Of a DNA stretch of 64,000 nucleotides, positions 16,262 to 25,224 are shown piece after piece. The stretch lies in NCBI GenBank assembly GCA_025517485.1, contig JAOPKB010000001.1, positions 310,001-374,000 on the forward strand. The letters run 5' to 3'. The translations under genes were made by a program, and so were the position numbers. The notes beneath the pieces were generated by a model, which did no database searches, had not been told where the DNA came from, and was given only the letters and a program-made list of their open reading frames with translations. How positions within the stretch are numbered: position 1 is the first letter of the stretch; every line of letters starts with the position of its first letter. Origin of the DNA: Natronoglomus mannanivorans. GTDB lineage: Archaea; Halobacteriota; Halobacteria; Halobacteriales; Natrialbaceae.

Positions 16262-19200
16262 CAGGAACCAGTGGCAAATCTCGACGACGCGTATCGATTG
16301 CAGGAGACGACCGCGGGCGCATCCCGTTCGCGATGATCGCAGTGTTACTGCTCGTCGCGAGCGTGGGACTCATCGCGGCGCTCGAGCAACGATCCGAGCC
16401 GACGATCGATCAGGATACCGAGGCCGTGATGGATCGGACGGCGACCGCGGCACAGAGCGAGCTTCGCACCGCCGTACTGGATGCGACCCATCAGGCAGGT
16501 GCCGCGCCGATCAACACCACGAACGGAAGTCAGGTCGACCGGATCTCCGCGACGAGTGATCAATCCGAGGCGTTCAGAAACTACGTCAAACTCCTCGTCT
16601 ACGTAGAGGCCGCCGATCGACTCCCCGAATCCGGTCAGTCGATCGATTCGGACACCGAATCCACGGTTTCACTTCCGCCCGTTTCCACGAGTACTCACGG
16701 CGAACCCATCGCAATCACCCCGAACGAGGCCATCGACCGCGTCGATCTCGAGGTCGGATATCTCGACGACCACGTCGAGCGGGGGACGATCGACGCGACG
16801 GTTCACGACGTCGAGTTCGACGCCGTAGTCGACGGCGAATCCGTTCCGACGGAGACGCGGTCGGTCAGCGTCACTGCCGGCTCGCCCGTGTTCGAGTTGA
16901 ACGAGCGGATGACGGAGTACGAGACACAGCTCAACAAGGGATTCTTCGACGGCGAAGGGACACCTGATCCGACGGACGTCGACGGGCTCGGACAGGAGAT
17001 GGCACTCCGTCTCTATCCGATGGCGTACCTGAAATCGAGCTGGGACCGCTTCGGGAACCGAACCACCGAACCCGACGACCACGCCTTCGAGGAAGTCATC
17101 GACACGGATCACGCGGAGGTGTTCGCCAACCACGCGATCTTCTCGGTCCAAGAGGACGTGTTCGGGACCAGTGATCCGTACAGCGACCGGACGATGCGCC
17201 CCCAGTACCTCTGTACGAGTCTCGATCTCGCCACGACGATCAGTGACGTCGACCTCGAGGCCGATCTAAACAATATCACGCCCAGTGAAAACATCACGTT
17301 CTCGGACGATCTCGGGGAGCAGGCCGACCAGTTCAACGAGAGCGAAAGCGATTCCGAAAATACGACGGTCCCGGTCGATGGCGAGGTCGACTTCGAAGCG
17401 CAACTCTGTGGTGACGACGGGACGCTCAACGAGTGGGTCTTCGGCGACGAAGCGACCGGTGACCTCCCGGAAGTCCCGCCGCTCTCGGAACTGCTTCAGG
17501 ATGGGATCGACAGTATGGACGTCGCCGATCACGAGATCGAAGTCCCGGTCGACGTTCTCGCACGGGCTACGTTCATCGAGTACCACGTCGAGGGGTACGC
17601 CGGATACGACGATCCCGAAGCCTACCTCGACGATCTGGCGGCCGAGCAACGAGGGTTGATCGAGGAGGAAGGCGGGGCAGTAGACAACGATTTCGTCGGT
17701 GGCGCACCCGGAGACGGCAGCACCGACTACGATCGGAGTCCCGGAGACATCGTCGACAACATCTATACACTCGATGTCAGCACTGACGAGCACTCCTCGG
17801 CCGATACCGTGGCGACGCCGAGATCAGCCGGTGTGGAGTACGATCGTGACTACAGCAACGACTCGGAGATCGTCCTCGACGCCACGGTCACCACCGTCGA
17901 CCACACGCCGATTCCCGACGGGGCAGACGACGACCACGATCACGATCACGACTACGATCGCCCGATCCACGAACTCTCCGCGGAGGCGACCGTCGACGTG
18001 CGCATAACCCACGGCTGGGAGGCCACGAACAAGACCGAAACCAGCCCGAACTACACGACCACGACGACGAGGCAGACCCTCGATGTCACGACGGACACCA
18101 CGATCGAGGGCGAGTACGGGTTCGACGGCGGCGGCGAATACTACATCAGCGACACCGAGTTCCGGGTCGCACGAGATCCGATCGAGACCGACTACGGTTC
18201 ACACGCCAACGCGACCTTCGAGAGAGGCTTCGAACAGGCCCTCGTCGACACCACGAACGCCGAGAGTTACCACACTGCAGAGGACGATATCGCGGCCGCA
18301 CTCGAGTCAAGTCTCAGGCGTAGCAGTCCCTCCACCCTCGAGCGATCGGCGAGAAATGGTGTCGTCGCCACCTCGAGTACGGTCGTCTCGGCGGACGACA
18401 TCCTGAGCCCGAGCGAACGACGAGACCTGATCGAGTCGCTGAACGACGAACTCGAAACGGTCCACCAGGAATTCACGAGCGAGTGGCAAGCGGATCCGCT
18501 CCACGTCGAGATCAGAGAGTTGACCGACGGCGAGACGCCACCGGCGCGGGCGATCGAACACATCCAGACAGAGTTCGAAGACGAGTACGTCGGCCGCGGG
18601 CCTTACGAGACACCCGAAGACAAAGCGCAGGCGCAGATACGAAAGGCCTACTTCGATCGGCTCTACTACTGGCTCGCCCTCTCCGACGAGGAGTACGGTG
18701 GCCAGATGGACGACGTCGACGACCAGATCGACGAGATCGGCGGCGATGCCGGGTTCAACCGACTCGACGACGCCCTCGGGTTCGTCCAGGGCTTTGCGAA
18801 CGCGGACGTCGACCCCGATCCGGTCGACCTCGAGGGATCGGCAGTTCTCGACGACGCCCAGTACGAAATCTCCGGCGCGCCGACGTATCTGACGACCACG
18901 TCGATCAACCGGTCACAGTCGGCGGCGATCAGGCCGGTCAACGCGACGATTACCGACGTGGACTCCGACGTCCATCACGACCCGATGGCGATTCAGACAC
19001 ACAATCGGGCGCCGTGGCCGGGCGTTCCGGTCGTCTTCGTCCTTCCGAGCAAGTGGTACGCGACGGTCAACTTCTGGAGTGTCGATATTCAGGGTGAGTA
19101 CGCCCGCCTCGAGGTCAGTTCGACGGTGGGTGATCCCGCGGATACTGATCGGTTGACGTACGTCGCAGAGCACAGTCCTGTGGCGGTCGAACTCTCCGAC

Positions 19201-19416
19201 GGCAGTACGGTACAGGTCGGGAAGAACGAGGCGGTCGACTTCGAGACGGAGACGGAGGTTGTCGTGATTATGCCCGGGGCGGTGGTTCAGCGGGGGCCGG
19301 TTCCGGCTGTGGCTGATGGGCAGTTTGTACGCGAAGGGACTACCTACTGCTCAGACACTTGGGAGGAAGTTGGCCCGGATGCAGATTCAGTTGTAATTGA
19401 AGAAGAATGTGACTAA
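16258..19416 (+). CDS. Very large membrane-anchored pilus-locus protein
   Basis: A 1052-residue protein. A basic leader (SGKSRRRVSIAGDDRGR) precedes one hydrophobic helix (IPFAMIAVLLLVASVGLIA, residues ~23-41). The remainder is an acidic ectodomain of about 1000 residues with several NxS/T sites and a His/Asp loop (DDDHDHDHDYD, ~557-567) that could bind divalent metal. There is no C-terminal anchor. The ATG at 16258 overlaps the previous stop (ATGA), so it is chosen over the GTG at 16249. It is the last gene of the block and may be a tip adhesin-like or minor pilin-like component. Base composition drifts to AT in the last ~100 bp. Confidence 0.68.
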   Translation: MTGTSGKSRRRVSIAGDDRGRIPFAMIAVLLLVASVGLIAALEQRSEPTIDQDTEAVMDRTATAAQSELRTAVLDATHQAGAAPINTTNGSQVDRISATSDQSEAFRNYVKLLVYVEAADRLPESGQSIDSDTESTVSLPPVSTSTHGEPIAITPNEAIDRVDLEVGYLDDHVERGTIDATVHDVEFDAVVDGESVPTETRSVSVTAGSPVFELNERMTEYETQLNKGFFDGEGTPDPTDVDGLGQEMALRLYPMAYLKSSWDRFGNRTTEPDDHAFEEVIDTDHAEVFANHAIFSVQEDVFGTSDPYSDRTMRPQYLCTSLDLATTISDVDLEADLNNITPSENITFSDDLGEQADQFNESESDSENTTVPVDGEVDFEAQLCGDDGTLNEWVFGDEATGDLPEVPPLSELLQDGIDSMDVADHEIEVPVDVLARATFIEYHVEGYAGYDDPEAYLDDLAAEQRGLIEEEGGAVDNDFVGGAPGDGSTDYDRSPGDIVDNIYTLDVSTDEHSSADTVATPRSAGVEYDRDYSNDSEIVLDATVTTVDHTPIPDGADDDHDHDHDYDRPIHELSAEATVDVRITHGWEATNKTETSPNYTTTTTRQTLDVTTDTTIEGEYGFDGGGEYYISDTEFRVARDPIETDYGSHANATFERGFEQALVDTTNAESYHTAEDDIAAALESSLRRSSPSTLERSARNGVVATSSTVVSADDILSPSERRDLIESLNDELETVHQEFTSEWQADPLHVEIRELTDGETPPARAIEHIQTEFEDEYVGRGPYETPEDKAQAQIRKAYFDRLYYWLALSDEEYGGQMDDVDDQIDEIGGDAGFNRLDDALGFVQGFANADVDPDPVDLEGSAVLDDAQYEISGAPTYLTTTSINRSQSAAIRPVNATITDVDSDVHHDPMAIQTHNRAPWPGVPVVFVLPSKWYATVNFWSVDIQGEYARLEVSSTVGDPADTDRLTYVAEHSPVAVELSDGSTVQVGKNEAVDFETETEVVVIMPGAVVQRGPVPAVADGQFVREGTTYCSDTWEEVGPDADSVVIEEECD

Positions 19417-19421
19417 TTATA

Positions 19422-19426
19422 TTTTT
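19422..19426 (+). terminator. U-rich stretch after the pilus operon
   Basis: A T5 run in AT-rich sequence begins 6 nt after the stop at 19416. Short T-tracts without a hairpin are typical archaeal terminators. Confidence 0.35.
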
Positions 19427-19548
19427 AGTTCTCTTTCAGTTAGTCCTCGAATCCTTTCTATGTGACACGTGACGAATCATTCCTTCGATGGCTCAAATCG
19501 AAATTATCCCGACAATTACAAAACCAGTTTCTAATTTCAGTTTAGATC

Positions 19549-20784
19549 TTATCCGAATGCGACGAGTCCAGGGTCATCAATAGGAACCAATATTAGTCCG
19601 TCGAGGATCACCGGAATGTGATTATTTGCCAGTTCTGGGACCTCTTTTTCCCAGTTAATATCTCCTGTGTCTCGGTCCATAGACATCAACTTCTGGGGCG
19701 AGGAAAAGCCGGTACCGCGTATAGCATAGACTTCATTCTCGGATATCACTAACGATTCATTTGTATTTTCCTCTGGGTCCCACTTTGTTGGTTTCTCTCC
19801 TGTTTCGATATCGTATGCCGTTGGTCCACCTACACGAGCATATACGAGATCATTATGGACAGTTGGTCTCGTCCACGAAGACCGGTCAAGTTCCGCGACT
19901 TCTATCAATTCGCCATCGGCACCATCAATCGAGATGATTGCGTCGTCGTCGATAGTATAGACTGTTCCGTCGACAAGCGGGAACGTTTTAGTGTGGCGAT
20001 CGTCACCCCATTGTTCCGCCTGATAAATTTCGTATTCCCAAAGTTCATCGTTAGAGTCGAAATCGTACGCTGCCATCAAGAAATCATCTTCGTCTGGGTC
20101 CGGGCGGGAACGGATATAGATACGTTCATCGTCGATTGCAAACGATTGTACGGTTGCACTCGTTTCAATTTCGAGAAGTTCCTCACCCTCCTCGTCGAGT
20201 CCGACGACTCGATCCCCGATTCCTGCATAGACCGCACCGTCGTAAACCCGAATGCTCTCGACGGACTCGTCGTGATCAGTCGACCAGAGAACGTCACCAT
20301 TGTCTCGATCGAGTGCTTCGACACCATCTCCTGCCACGAAGACCGCAGCATCGGAGACTGCGGGGGCCGCCCTTCCAACCGTCTCGTGTTCCCAGACGGG
20401 CTCACCGTCCTCGAGATCGACCGCGGTGTACAGTCCGCTGCCGTGACTGACGAAGGCCGTATCGTCGTAAACGACCGGTGGAGAGACGGTACTCTCGAGT
20501 TCGGTCGTCCAGAGAATCTCGGGTTCGCCGTCGAGGCCGTCGTGGGGGACCGAGAGTCGGTTTGACGCGTCGTAGCGGGCCATTGGCCACGCGCCGTAGT
20601 CGCTGTCGTCTGCGACGCCACCCGGACTGCTGTCGTCGGTCGTCGTGCCGCCAGTGTCACTCGAGTCGCCGTTCCCGCTCGAGTCGTCCGAACGACCAGT
20701 ACAACCGGAGAGGGAGGCCATTCCGACTGTCGCACCACCACACGTTGCGAGCCATCGACGGCGTGTTTGTCTCTGCAAACCCAT
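19549..20784 (-). CDS. Tat lipoprotein with PQQ-like beta-propeller repeats
   Basis: A 411-residue exported lipoprotein. The N-terminus has a twin-arginine signal (RQTRRRWLATCGG) ending in a lipobox LSGC (Cys at ~27). A Ser/Asp/Gly/Thr-rich linker follows (~30-60), then PQQ/BamB-like blades with repeated DLEDGEPVWEHE, DRDNGDVLWSTD and DRDTGDINWEKE motifs. It is probably anchored on the outer face of the membrane, as most haloarchaeal Tat lipoproteins are. No enzymatic PQQ ligands can be assigned. Start at 20784 gives a canonical Tat signal; the longer frame upstream does not. The C-terminal half (19549-20160) is AT-richer than the N-terminal half. Confidence 0.88.
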   Translation of the reverse strand: MGLQRQTRRRWLATCGGATVGMASLSGCTGRSDDSSGNGDSSDTGGTTTDDSSPGGVADDSDYGAWPMARYDASNRLSVPHDGLDGEPEILWTTELESTVSPPVVYDDTAFVSHGSGLYTAVDLEDGEPVWEHETVGRAAPAVSDAAVFVAGDGVEALDRDNGDVLWSTDHDESVESIRVYDGAVYAGIGDRVVGLDEEGEELLEIETSATVQSFAIDDERIYIRSRPDPDEDDFLMAAYDFDSNDELWEYEIYQAEQWGDDRHTKTFPLVDGTVYTIDDDAIISIDGADGELIEVAELDRSSWTRPTVHNDLVYARVGGPTAYDIETGEKPTKWDPEENTNESLVISENEVYAIRGTGFSSPQKLMSMDRDTGDINWEKEVPELANNHIPVILDGLILVPIDDPGLVAFG

Positions 20785-21125
20785 ATACTTAGTTATAGAT
20801 AGATCGTCGTGTAATGAATACTTCGAAGTGCTAATTACCAGTCGATGTGGGGCGACGAAACGCGACGCTCGAGGCCGGCCACCAGCCGAAGTCACCGGTC
20901 GTCACTGTCCTCTCGAACCATTTCGAGGCGCGAAAGACGGGGACGGTAGTGACTCTGAACCGAACCACCCGATCGCAGCGCCGGTCGGTACGCCCACGAC
21001 GGAGATCCATCGAGCAGCGATAGAAAGCTGGCTTGTCTGAAGGAAACGTAGCTTGTATTAGCACCGAGTGAGTTGGGGTCTCTCGTGAACACTCGAACGA
21101 AACAGGTACGTCGCGGAGGGTGCCG
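20785..21125. other. Intergenic region between divergent lipoprotein and cbiG genes
   Basis: This 341-bp gap has no convincing gene. It contains the minus-strand promoter of the lipoprotein gene (ATTCATTA near 20813-20820) with a 10-bp palindrome ACTTCGAAGT at 20820-20829 just upstream. A GGAGGGT Shine-Dalgarno at 21115-21121 precedes cbiG. No cobalamin riboswitch-like structure was seen. Confidence 0.5.
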
Positions 21126-22091
21126 ATGAGTTCCGAGACGAACGACGACAGCGGCCACTGTTCGACGGCGGACTCGGACGGCGAGGTCGCCGAAGAGATC
21201 GCGATCATCGCTTTCGAGCGCAAGCTGGACACCGCCGAGGAGATCGTCGACGGAATCGGGGACCGTTACGAGTCGATCGAGATCCTCGAGTACCACTCCG
21301 GCGTCTTCGCCGAGCACTGGGGCGAGTACGACTGTTTTATCGGCCTCATGGCCAGCGGCATCGCGATGCGAAAGACCGCGCCGTTGCTCGAGGACAAGTG
21401 GGACGACCCCGCGATCGTCGTCGTCGACGAGGAACTGACGTGGGCGATCCCGATCACGGGCGGCCACCACGGCGCGAACCAGGTCGCCGACGATCTGGCG
21501 TCGATGGGCGCGGTGCCGGCGATGACGACCGCCTCGGAAGCCGCGAACAAGCAGGGGGTCGAGAAGCAGGCGAAGGCGCTGGACGCCCACGTGGTCAACG
21601 GCGACTCGACGGTGGCGACGAACCTCGCCGTGCTCGACGACGAGCTCGGGCCGGTCGAGCGCCTCGATGGGCCGAAAGCCGTCCTCGTGGGCGACGACGT
21701 GACCGTCCTAAAGCGAAACACCGACGGCGGCGTCGTGCTGGGGACCGGGAGCGTCTCGGGAGCCGGAAAAGACCAGTTCCTCGCGGCCTGGGAACGGGCG
21801 CTCGAGGAGGCCGAAAAGGAGTGGGATGACGTCGAGTTCGTCGCGACTGGCTCGCGGAAAGAAGAGGAAGAGGGGATGCTCGAGGCCGCCGCGTCGAAGG
21901 GCCTCGGCGTGATCTCGCTGACCAAGGCGGACCTCGAGCGCTACGAGGGGCCGACGCCCTCCCGTTCCAGAGAGTTGATCGGCTGGCCCGGCATCGCCGA
22001 GGCGAGTGCGATTGCGGCCGGACGCGACCACGAGTTGGTGCTCGAGAAGCGCAGTTACGACGATGCCGTGACGGTGGCGGTCGGGCGGTAG
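21126..22091 (+). CDS. cbiG: Cobalt-precorrin-5A hydrolase CbiG
   Basis: A 321-residue cytoplasmic enzyme of the anaerobic cobalamin pathway. CbiG opens the delta-lactone of cobalt-precorrin-5A and releases acetaldehyde. The N-terminal domain carries GLMASGIAMRKTAPLLEDKW, then VVVDE and WAIPITGGHHGANQVA, all hallmark CbiG segments. The C-terminal CbiG_C domain spans ~205-320 (GLGVISLTKADL, GWPGIAEASAIAAG). ATG at 21126 is chosen with the GGAGGGT Shine-Dalgarno 4 nt upstream; a GTG at 21120 lies too close. It is separated from the rest of the cobalamin genes by two opposite-strand genes. Confidence 0.9.
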   Translation: MSSETNDDSGHCSTADSDGEVAEEIAIIAFERKLDTAEEIVDGIGDRYESIEILEYHSGVFAEHWGEYDCFIGLMASGIAMRKTAPLLEDKWDDPAIVVVDEELTWAIPITGGHHGANQVADDLASMGAVPAMTTASEAANKQGVEKQAKALDAHVVNGDSTVATNLAVLDDELGPVERLDGPKAVLVGDDVTVLKRNTDGGVVLGTGSVSGAGKDQFLAAWERALEEAEKEWDDVEFVATGSRKEEEEGMLEAAASKGLGVISLTKADLERYEGPTPSRSRELIGWPGIAEASAIAAGRDHELVLEKRSYDDAVTVAVGR

Positions 22092-22159
22092 ACGCTCGGT
22101 GTCGCGACCGGTTCGTCTTTCTGAAACCTCCCACCGGTCCGATCCGAGGAGGTCCGGTT

Positions 22160-22549
22160 TTATCCCGATCGAGATTCGCGGTACCCGGCGATGGATTCGG
22201 TGAGGAAGTAGGCGACGATCGTCACGACGACAATCGCGAATCCGAGTTGCTCGAGTCGAACAGTCCCGACGGTTCGGTCGCCACCGTAGAAGATCACTGC
22301 ACCCGCGCCGAGGAGTACCGCGAGCATCGCGACGTAGCGCCACCGCGCCTCGACCGGAACGAGTCCGCTCTCGCCCCGAATCGCGAGATAGAGGTGTGCG
22401 CCACCCAGCACGAGTCCGTAGAACAGGAGAAAGACAGGGAACGGTGCTGGATCGGCACCACTCCCAGCACCGGCGTATTCGATCACGACCAAGAGGAGAA
22501 ACGCTGCGACGACGGCACAGATGTGGACGGCCGTGTCTCGTGAAACCAT
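22160..22549 (-). CDS. Small haloarchaeal membrane protein, unknown function
   Basis: A 129-residue protein with four hydrophobic segments (residues ~8-26, ~37-58, ~70-88, ~100-118) and a short basic C-terminus. No motif beyond membrane topology. It lies on the minus strand between cbiG and the GH3 gene, with its own start region. Unlikely to be part of the cobalamin pathway. Confidence 0.7.
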   Translation of the reverse strand: MVSRDTAVHICAVVAAFLLLVVIEYAGAGSGADPAPFPVFLLFYGLVLGGAHLYLAIRGESGLVPVEARWRYVAMLAVLLGAGAVIFYGGDRTVGTVRLEQLGFAIVVVTIVAYFLTESIAGYRESRSG

Positions 22550-22708
22550 ACTAACAGATCACGAACCTGTGGAATATATCTTGGGTGTTCGTGTTCTCGA
22601 CTGGGACTCCCTCGCTATCCGGTCTGGGACGGAATACTGGAAGAGAGACTGACTCTGCCGGTATCACGAATCGACGCTCGTCTCGAAAACCGATCGCGAA
22701 ACAGACAC

Positions 22709-24949
22709 CTATCGCTCGAGCGACGCTCGCTCGCGAATATCCCGTGACGAACGCCCGACGAGAACGTCGAACTCGCGATCCTCGACGATCCAGTCCGCTT
22801 CGTCCTCGTCGTAGTAGGCGAACGCCCGCCTGTCGAGGTCGAGCGAGACGGTCGTCGACTGGCCCGCCTCGAGTTCGACCGGTTCGAACGCCGCGAGCTC
22901 TCTGGGGGGCCGTGGAACGCTCGAGTCGGTGACGGAGAGGTACGCCTGAACGACGTCCCGACCGGAGCGACCGCCAGTGTTCTCGACGGTGATCTCGGCA
23001 GTTGCCATCGGACCCGGTTCGGTATCGCCGTTGTCGTCTCCATCCGTCTCAATCTCGACCGAGAGCCCACCGTACTCGAAATCAGTGTAACTCACCCCGT
23101 GGCCGAACGGGAACACCGGCTCGATCCCTTCCTCGTCGAAGTGACGATACCCGACGAAGACGCCCTCGGAGTAGTCGGCCTCGAGGTCCACACCGGGGTA
23201 CTGTTCGACACTCGAGGCGGGGTAGTCCTCGGCGCGCTCGCCGATCGTCACCGGGAGTCGACCCGAGGGGTCGGCGTCGCCGAAGAGCACCGACGCGAGG
23301 GCGTTGCCGTCTTCCTGTCCGGGGTACCAGCTCTCGAGGATGGCGTCGACGTCCTCGCGCCACGGCATCTCGACCATTCCCGCCGTATTGAGGACCACGA
23401 CCGTGCGCTCGGCGACGGCGGCGACCGCAGTGATCAGTTCGTTCTGAGCGCCGGGTAGCTCGAGGCCGCGGTCCGCTCCCTCAGTTGCGAGGTCGCGAAC
23501 GACGACCACGGCGACGTCGGTATCGCGAGCCGCGCGCATCGCGTCCTCGATTCGCGGGTCTTCGCCGCCGGGGAGGTGAACGTCCGGCAGGAACGAGTCG
23601 TGCATCGACGCGTCGCCGACCGACTCGAGCCCGCGTTCGAAGGAGACCGATCCGTCGGGCTCGAGTCGGTCGCGAATGGCCTCGAGCGGGCTCGTCGCTC
23701 GCGTCGGATCGACCTCGGAACTCCCGCCGCCGCCGACTTTCGGCTCGTCCGCGTTGGGCCCGACGAGCGCGATTCGCTCGGTTCCATCGAGTGGGAGCGC
23801 GTCGTCGTTTTGCAGGAGGACTGTCCCGCGTTCGGCGATTCGTCGTGCGAGGTCGTGGTGGTCGGGCGTGTCGAGGGCGCCTTCAGGTTGGTCGCCGTCG
23901 AGCACGCCGAAGCGAGCCATCTCCCGGAGAATTCGCCGGATCTTCTCGTCGAGGATCGACTCCTCGAGTCGGCCGTCGTCGATCGCCTCGCGGAGGGGTT
24001 CGTCGAAGGGGCTGTCCTCGAGCACGTTCGGGTTCGGATTGGCAGGCTGCCAGGGTCGGGAGACGAACTGGGCGAAGTCCTTCTTTGGGAACCACGCTTC
24101 GTCGGGCAACGCGGCGACGAGGTCCAAAAACGTGCTGCCGTGGCACTGCCAGTCGTAGACCGGCATTCCGGGCATGTCGAGGTCGAGACCGGCCTCGGCG
24201 GCCGCGACGCCGTCGTGGGTCGCCCACCAGTCCGAGACGACGAAGCCCTCGAAGCCCCACTCGTCTTTGAGCACCTCGGTCAGCAGTCGGCGGTGCTGGG
24301 GCGCGTAGGTTCCGTTGATGCGGTTGTACGACGCCATCACGGAGCTGACGTCGGCCTCCGTGACTGCAGCCTCGAACGCCGGCAGGTAGATCTCCCGGAG
24401 GGTTCGCTCGTCGATCTCGGCGCTGACGTGGTGGCGGTCGGCCTCCTGATTGTTCGCCAGGTAGTGTTTCGCGGTGGCCATTACGCCCGCCGACTGGACA
24501 CCGTCGACCGTGCCCACAGCGAGTCGACTGTTCAGGTACGGATCCTCGCTGTAGTACTCGAACGCCCGACCACACTGCGGAACCCGGATGACGTTGAACC
24601 CCGGCGCGAGCAGCGCGTCCTGATCCGCACCGCGGGCTTCCTCACCGATCGCCTCGCCGAATTCGCGGGCGAGGTCGGGGTCCCACGTCGCCGCGAGGGC
24701 AATCGACGCCGGAAACGCCGTCGAGGGGACCGCGCGGATCCCCATCGGGCCGTCGACCAGCGACAGCGACGGGAGGTTCAGCCGATCGATCCCCGCTACG
24801 TAGCCGGTCGCGAGTTCCGCCGGATCGTACGATCCGTGGACGAAGTCGATCTTCTCCTCGAGGGTCATTTCGTCGACGATATCGGCGACGTCGTTGGTCG
24901 ATGCGTCAGTTTCGATGTCGGTATCGGTGGTGTCTGGGTCAGTGCTCAT
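22709..24949 (-). CDS. Glycoside hydrolase family 3 beta-glycosidase
   Basis: A 746-residue enzyme with the three-domain GH3 build. A TIM-barrel domain (~20-300) carries the KHYLANNQEADRHH motif (~161-174) and the catalytic nucleophile Asp240 in GFVVSDWW. An alpha/beta sandwich (~360-560) follows, then a C-terminal fibronectin type III-like domain (~630-725, GRSGRDVVQAYLSV). GH3 enzymes release terminal beta-linked sugars (glucose, xylose, N-acetylglucosamine). There is no signal peptide, so it is probably intracellular. It is a lone catabolic gene inside the cobalamin region and opposite in strand. Substrate not predictable. Confidence 0.93.
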   Translation of the reverse strand: MSTDPDTTDTDIETDASTNDVADIVDEMTLEEKIDFVHGSYDPAELATGYVAGIDRLNLPSLSLVDGPMGIRAVPSTAFPASIALAATWDPDLAREFGEAIGEEARGADQDALLAPGFNVIRVPQCGRAFEYYSEDPYLNSRLAVGTVDGVQSAGVMATAKHYLANNQEADRHHVSAEIDERTLREIYLPAFEAAVTEADVSSVMASYNRINGTYAPQHRRLLTEVLKDEWGFEGFVVSDWWATHDGVAAAEAGLDLDMPGMPVYDWQCHGSTFLDLVAALPDEAWFPKKDFAQFVSRPWQPANPNPNVLEDSPFDEPLREAIDDGRLEESILDEKIRRILREMARFGVLDGDQPEGALDTPDHHDLARRIAERGTVLLQNDDALPLDGTERIALVGPNADEPKVGGGGSSEVDPTRATSPLEAIRDRLEPDGSVSFERGLESVGDASMHDSFLPDVHLPGGEDPRIEDAMRAARDTDVAVVVVRDLATEGADRGLELPGAQNELITAVAAVAERTVVVLNTAGMVEMPWREDVDAILESWYPGQEDGNALASVLFGDADPSGRLPVTIGERAEDYPASSVEQYPGVDLEADYSEGVFVGYRHFDEEGIEPVFPFGHGVSYTDFEYGGLSVEIETDGDDNGDTEPGPMATAEITVENTGGRSGRDVVQAYLSVTDSSVPRPPRELAAFEPVELEAGQSTTVSLDLDRRAFAYYDEDEADWIVEDREFDVLVGRSSRDIRERASLER

Positions 24950-25132
24950 AGATTGTCGCGTCTCCTCAACGGTCGCGTTCGATCGCTCTACTGAGGCCTC
25001 GAGGTCCAGCCTAAGTATTCTTCCGCTCTCGATCTCGAGAAAGTTTGGCTGTAGCCGCGTAACAAAGGAGAGATCGATGACGGCAATTCGATCGGTGTCT
25101 TACAATAACAGTTGCTCTAACACAAACACAAT

Positions 25133-25140
25133 TGTTTTAT
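25133..25140 (+). promoter_or_regulatory. Probable TATA box of the cbiH operon
   Basis: GTTTTAT follows an 8-bp palindrome ACAATTGT (25128-25135). Spacing predicts transcription starting near 25160-25167, about 55 nt before the cbiH GTG and at the start of a 19-codon leader frame. Confidence 0.45.
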
Positions 25141-25164
25141 GGCGAACCTGCCGTTGTTGACCAC

Positions 25165-25224
25165 ATGCGACAGATCGACCGGAGACGAGGACGGTTCGCG
25201 AAAGCGGGGCCGGTGGGAGCGTGA
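25165..25224 (+). CDS. Possible 19-codon leader peptide upstream of cbiH
   Basis: An ATG at the predicted transcription start begins a 19-codon, Arg-rich frame (MRQIDRRRGRFAKAGPVGA). Its TGA overlaps the cbiH GTG as GTGA. This could be a leaderless leader peptide that couples translation to cbiH. It could also be chance, since the codon evidence is too short to judge. Confidence 0.25.
   Translation: MRQIDRRRGRFAKAGPVGA

Noticed and set aside
24950..25220. Cobalamin riboswitch before cbiH
   Set aside because: No conserved B12-box-like sequence or suitable pairing was found; haloarchaeal B12 genes are not known to use one.
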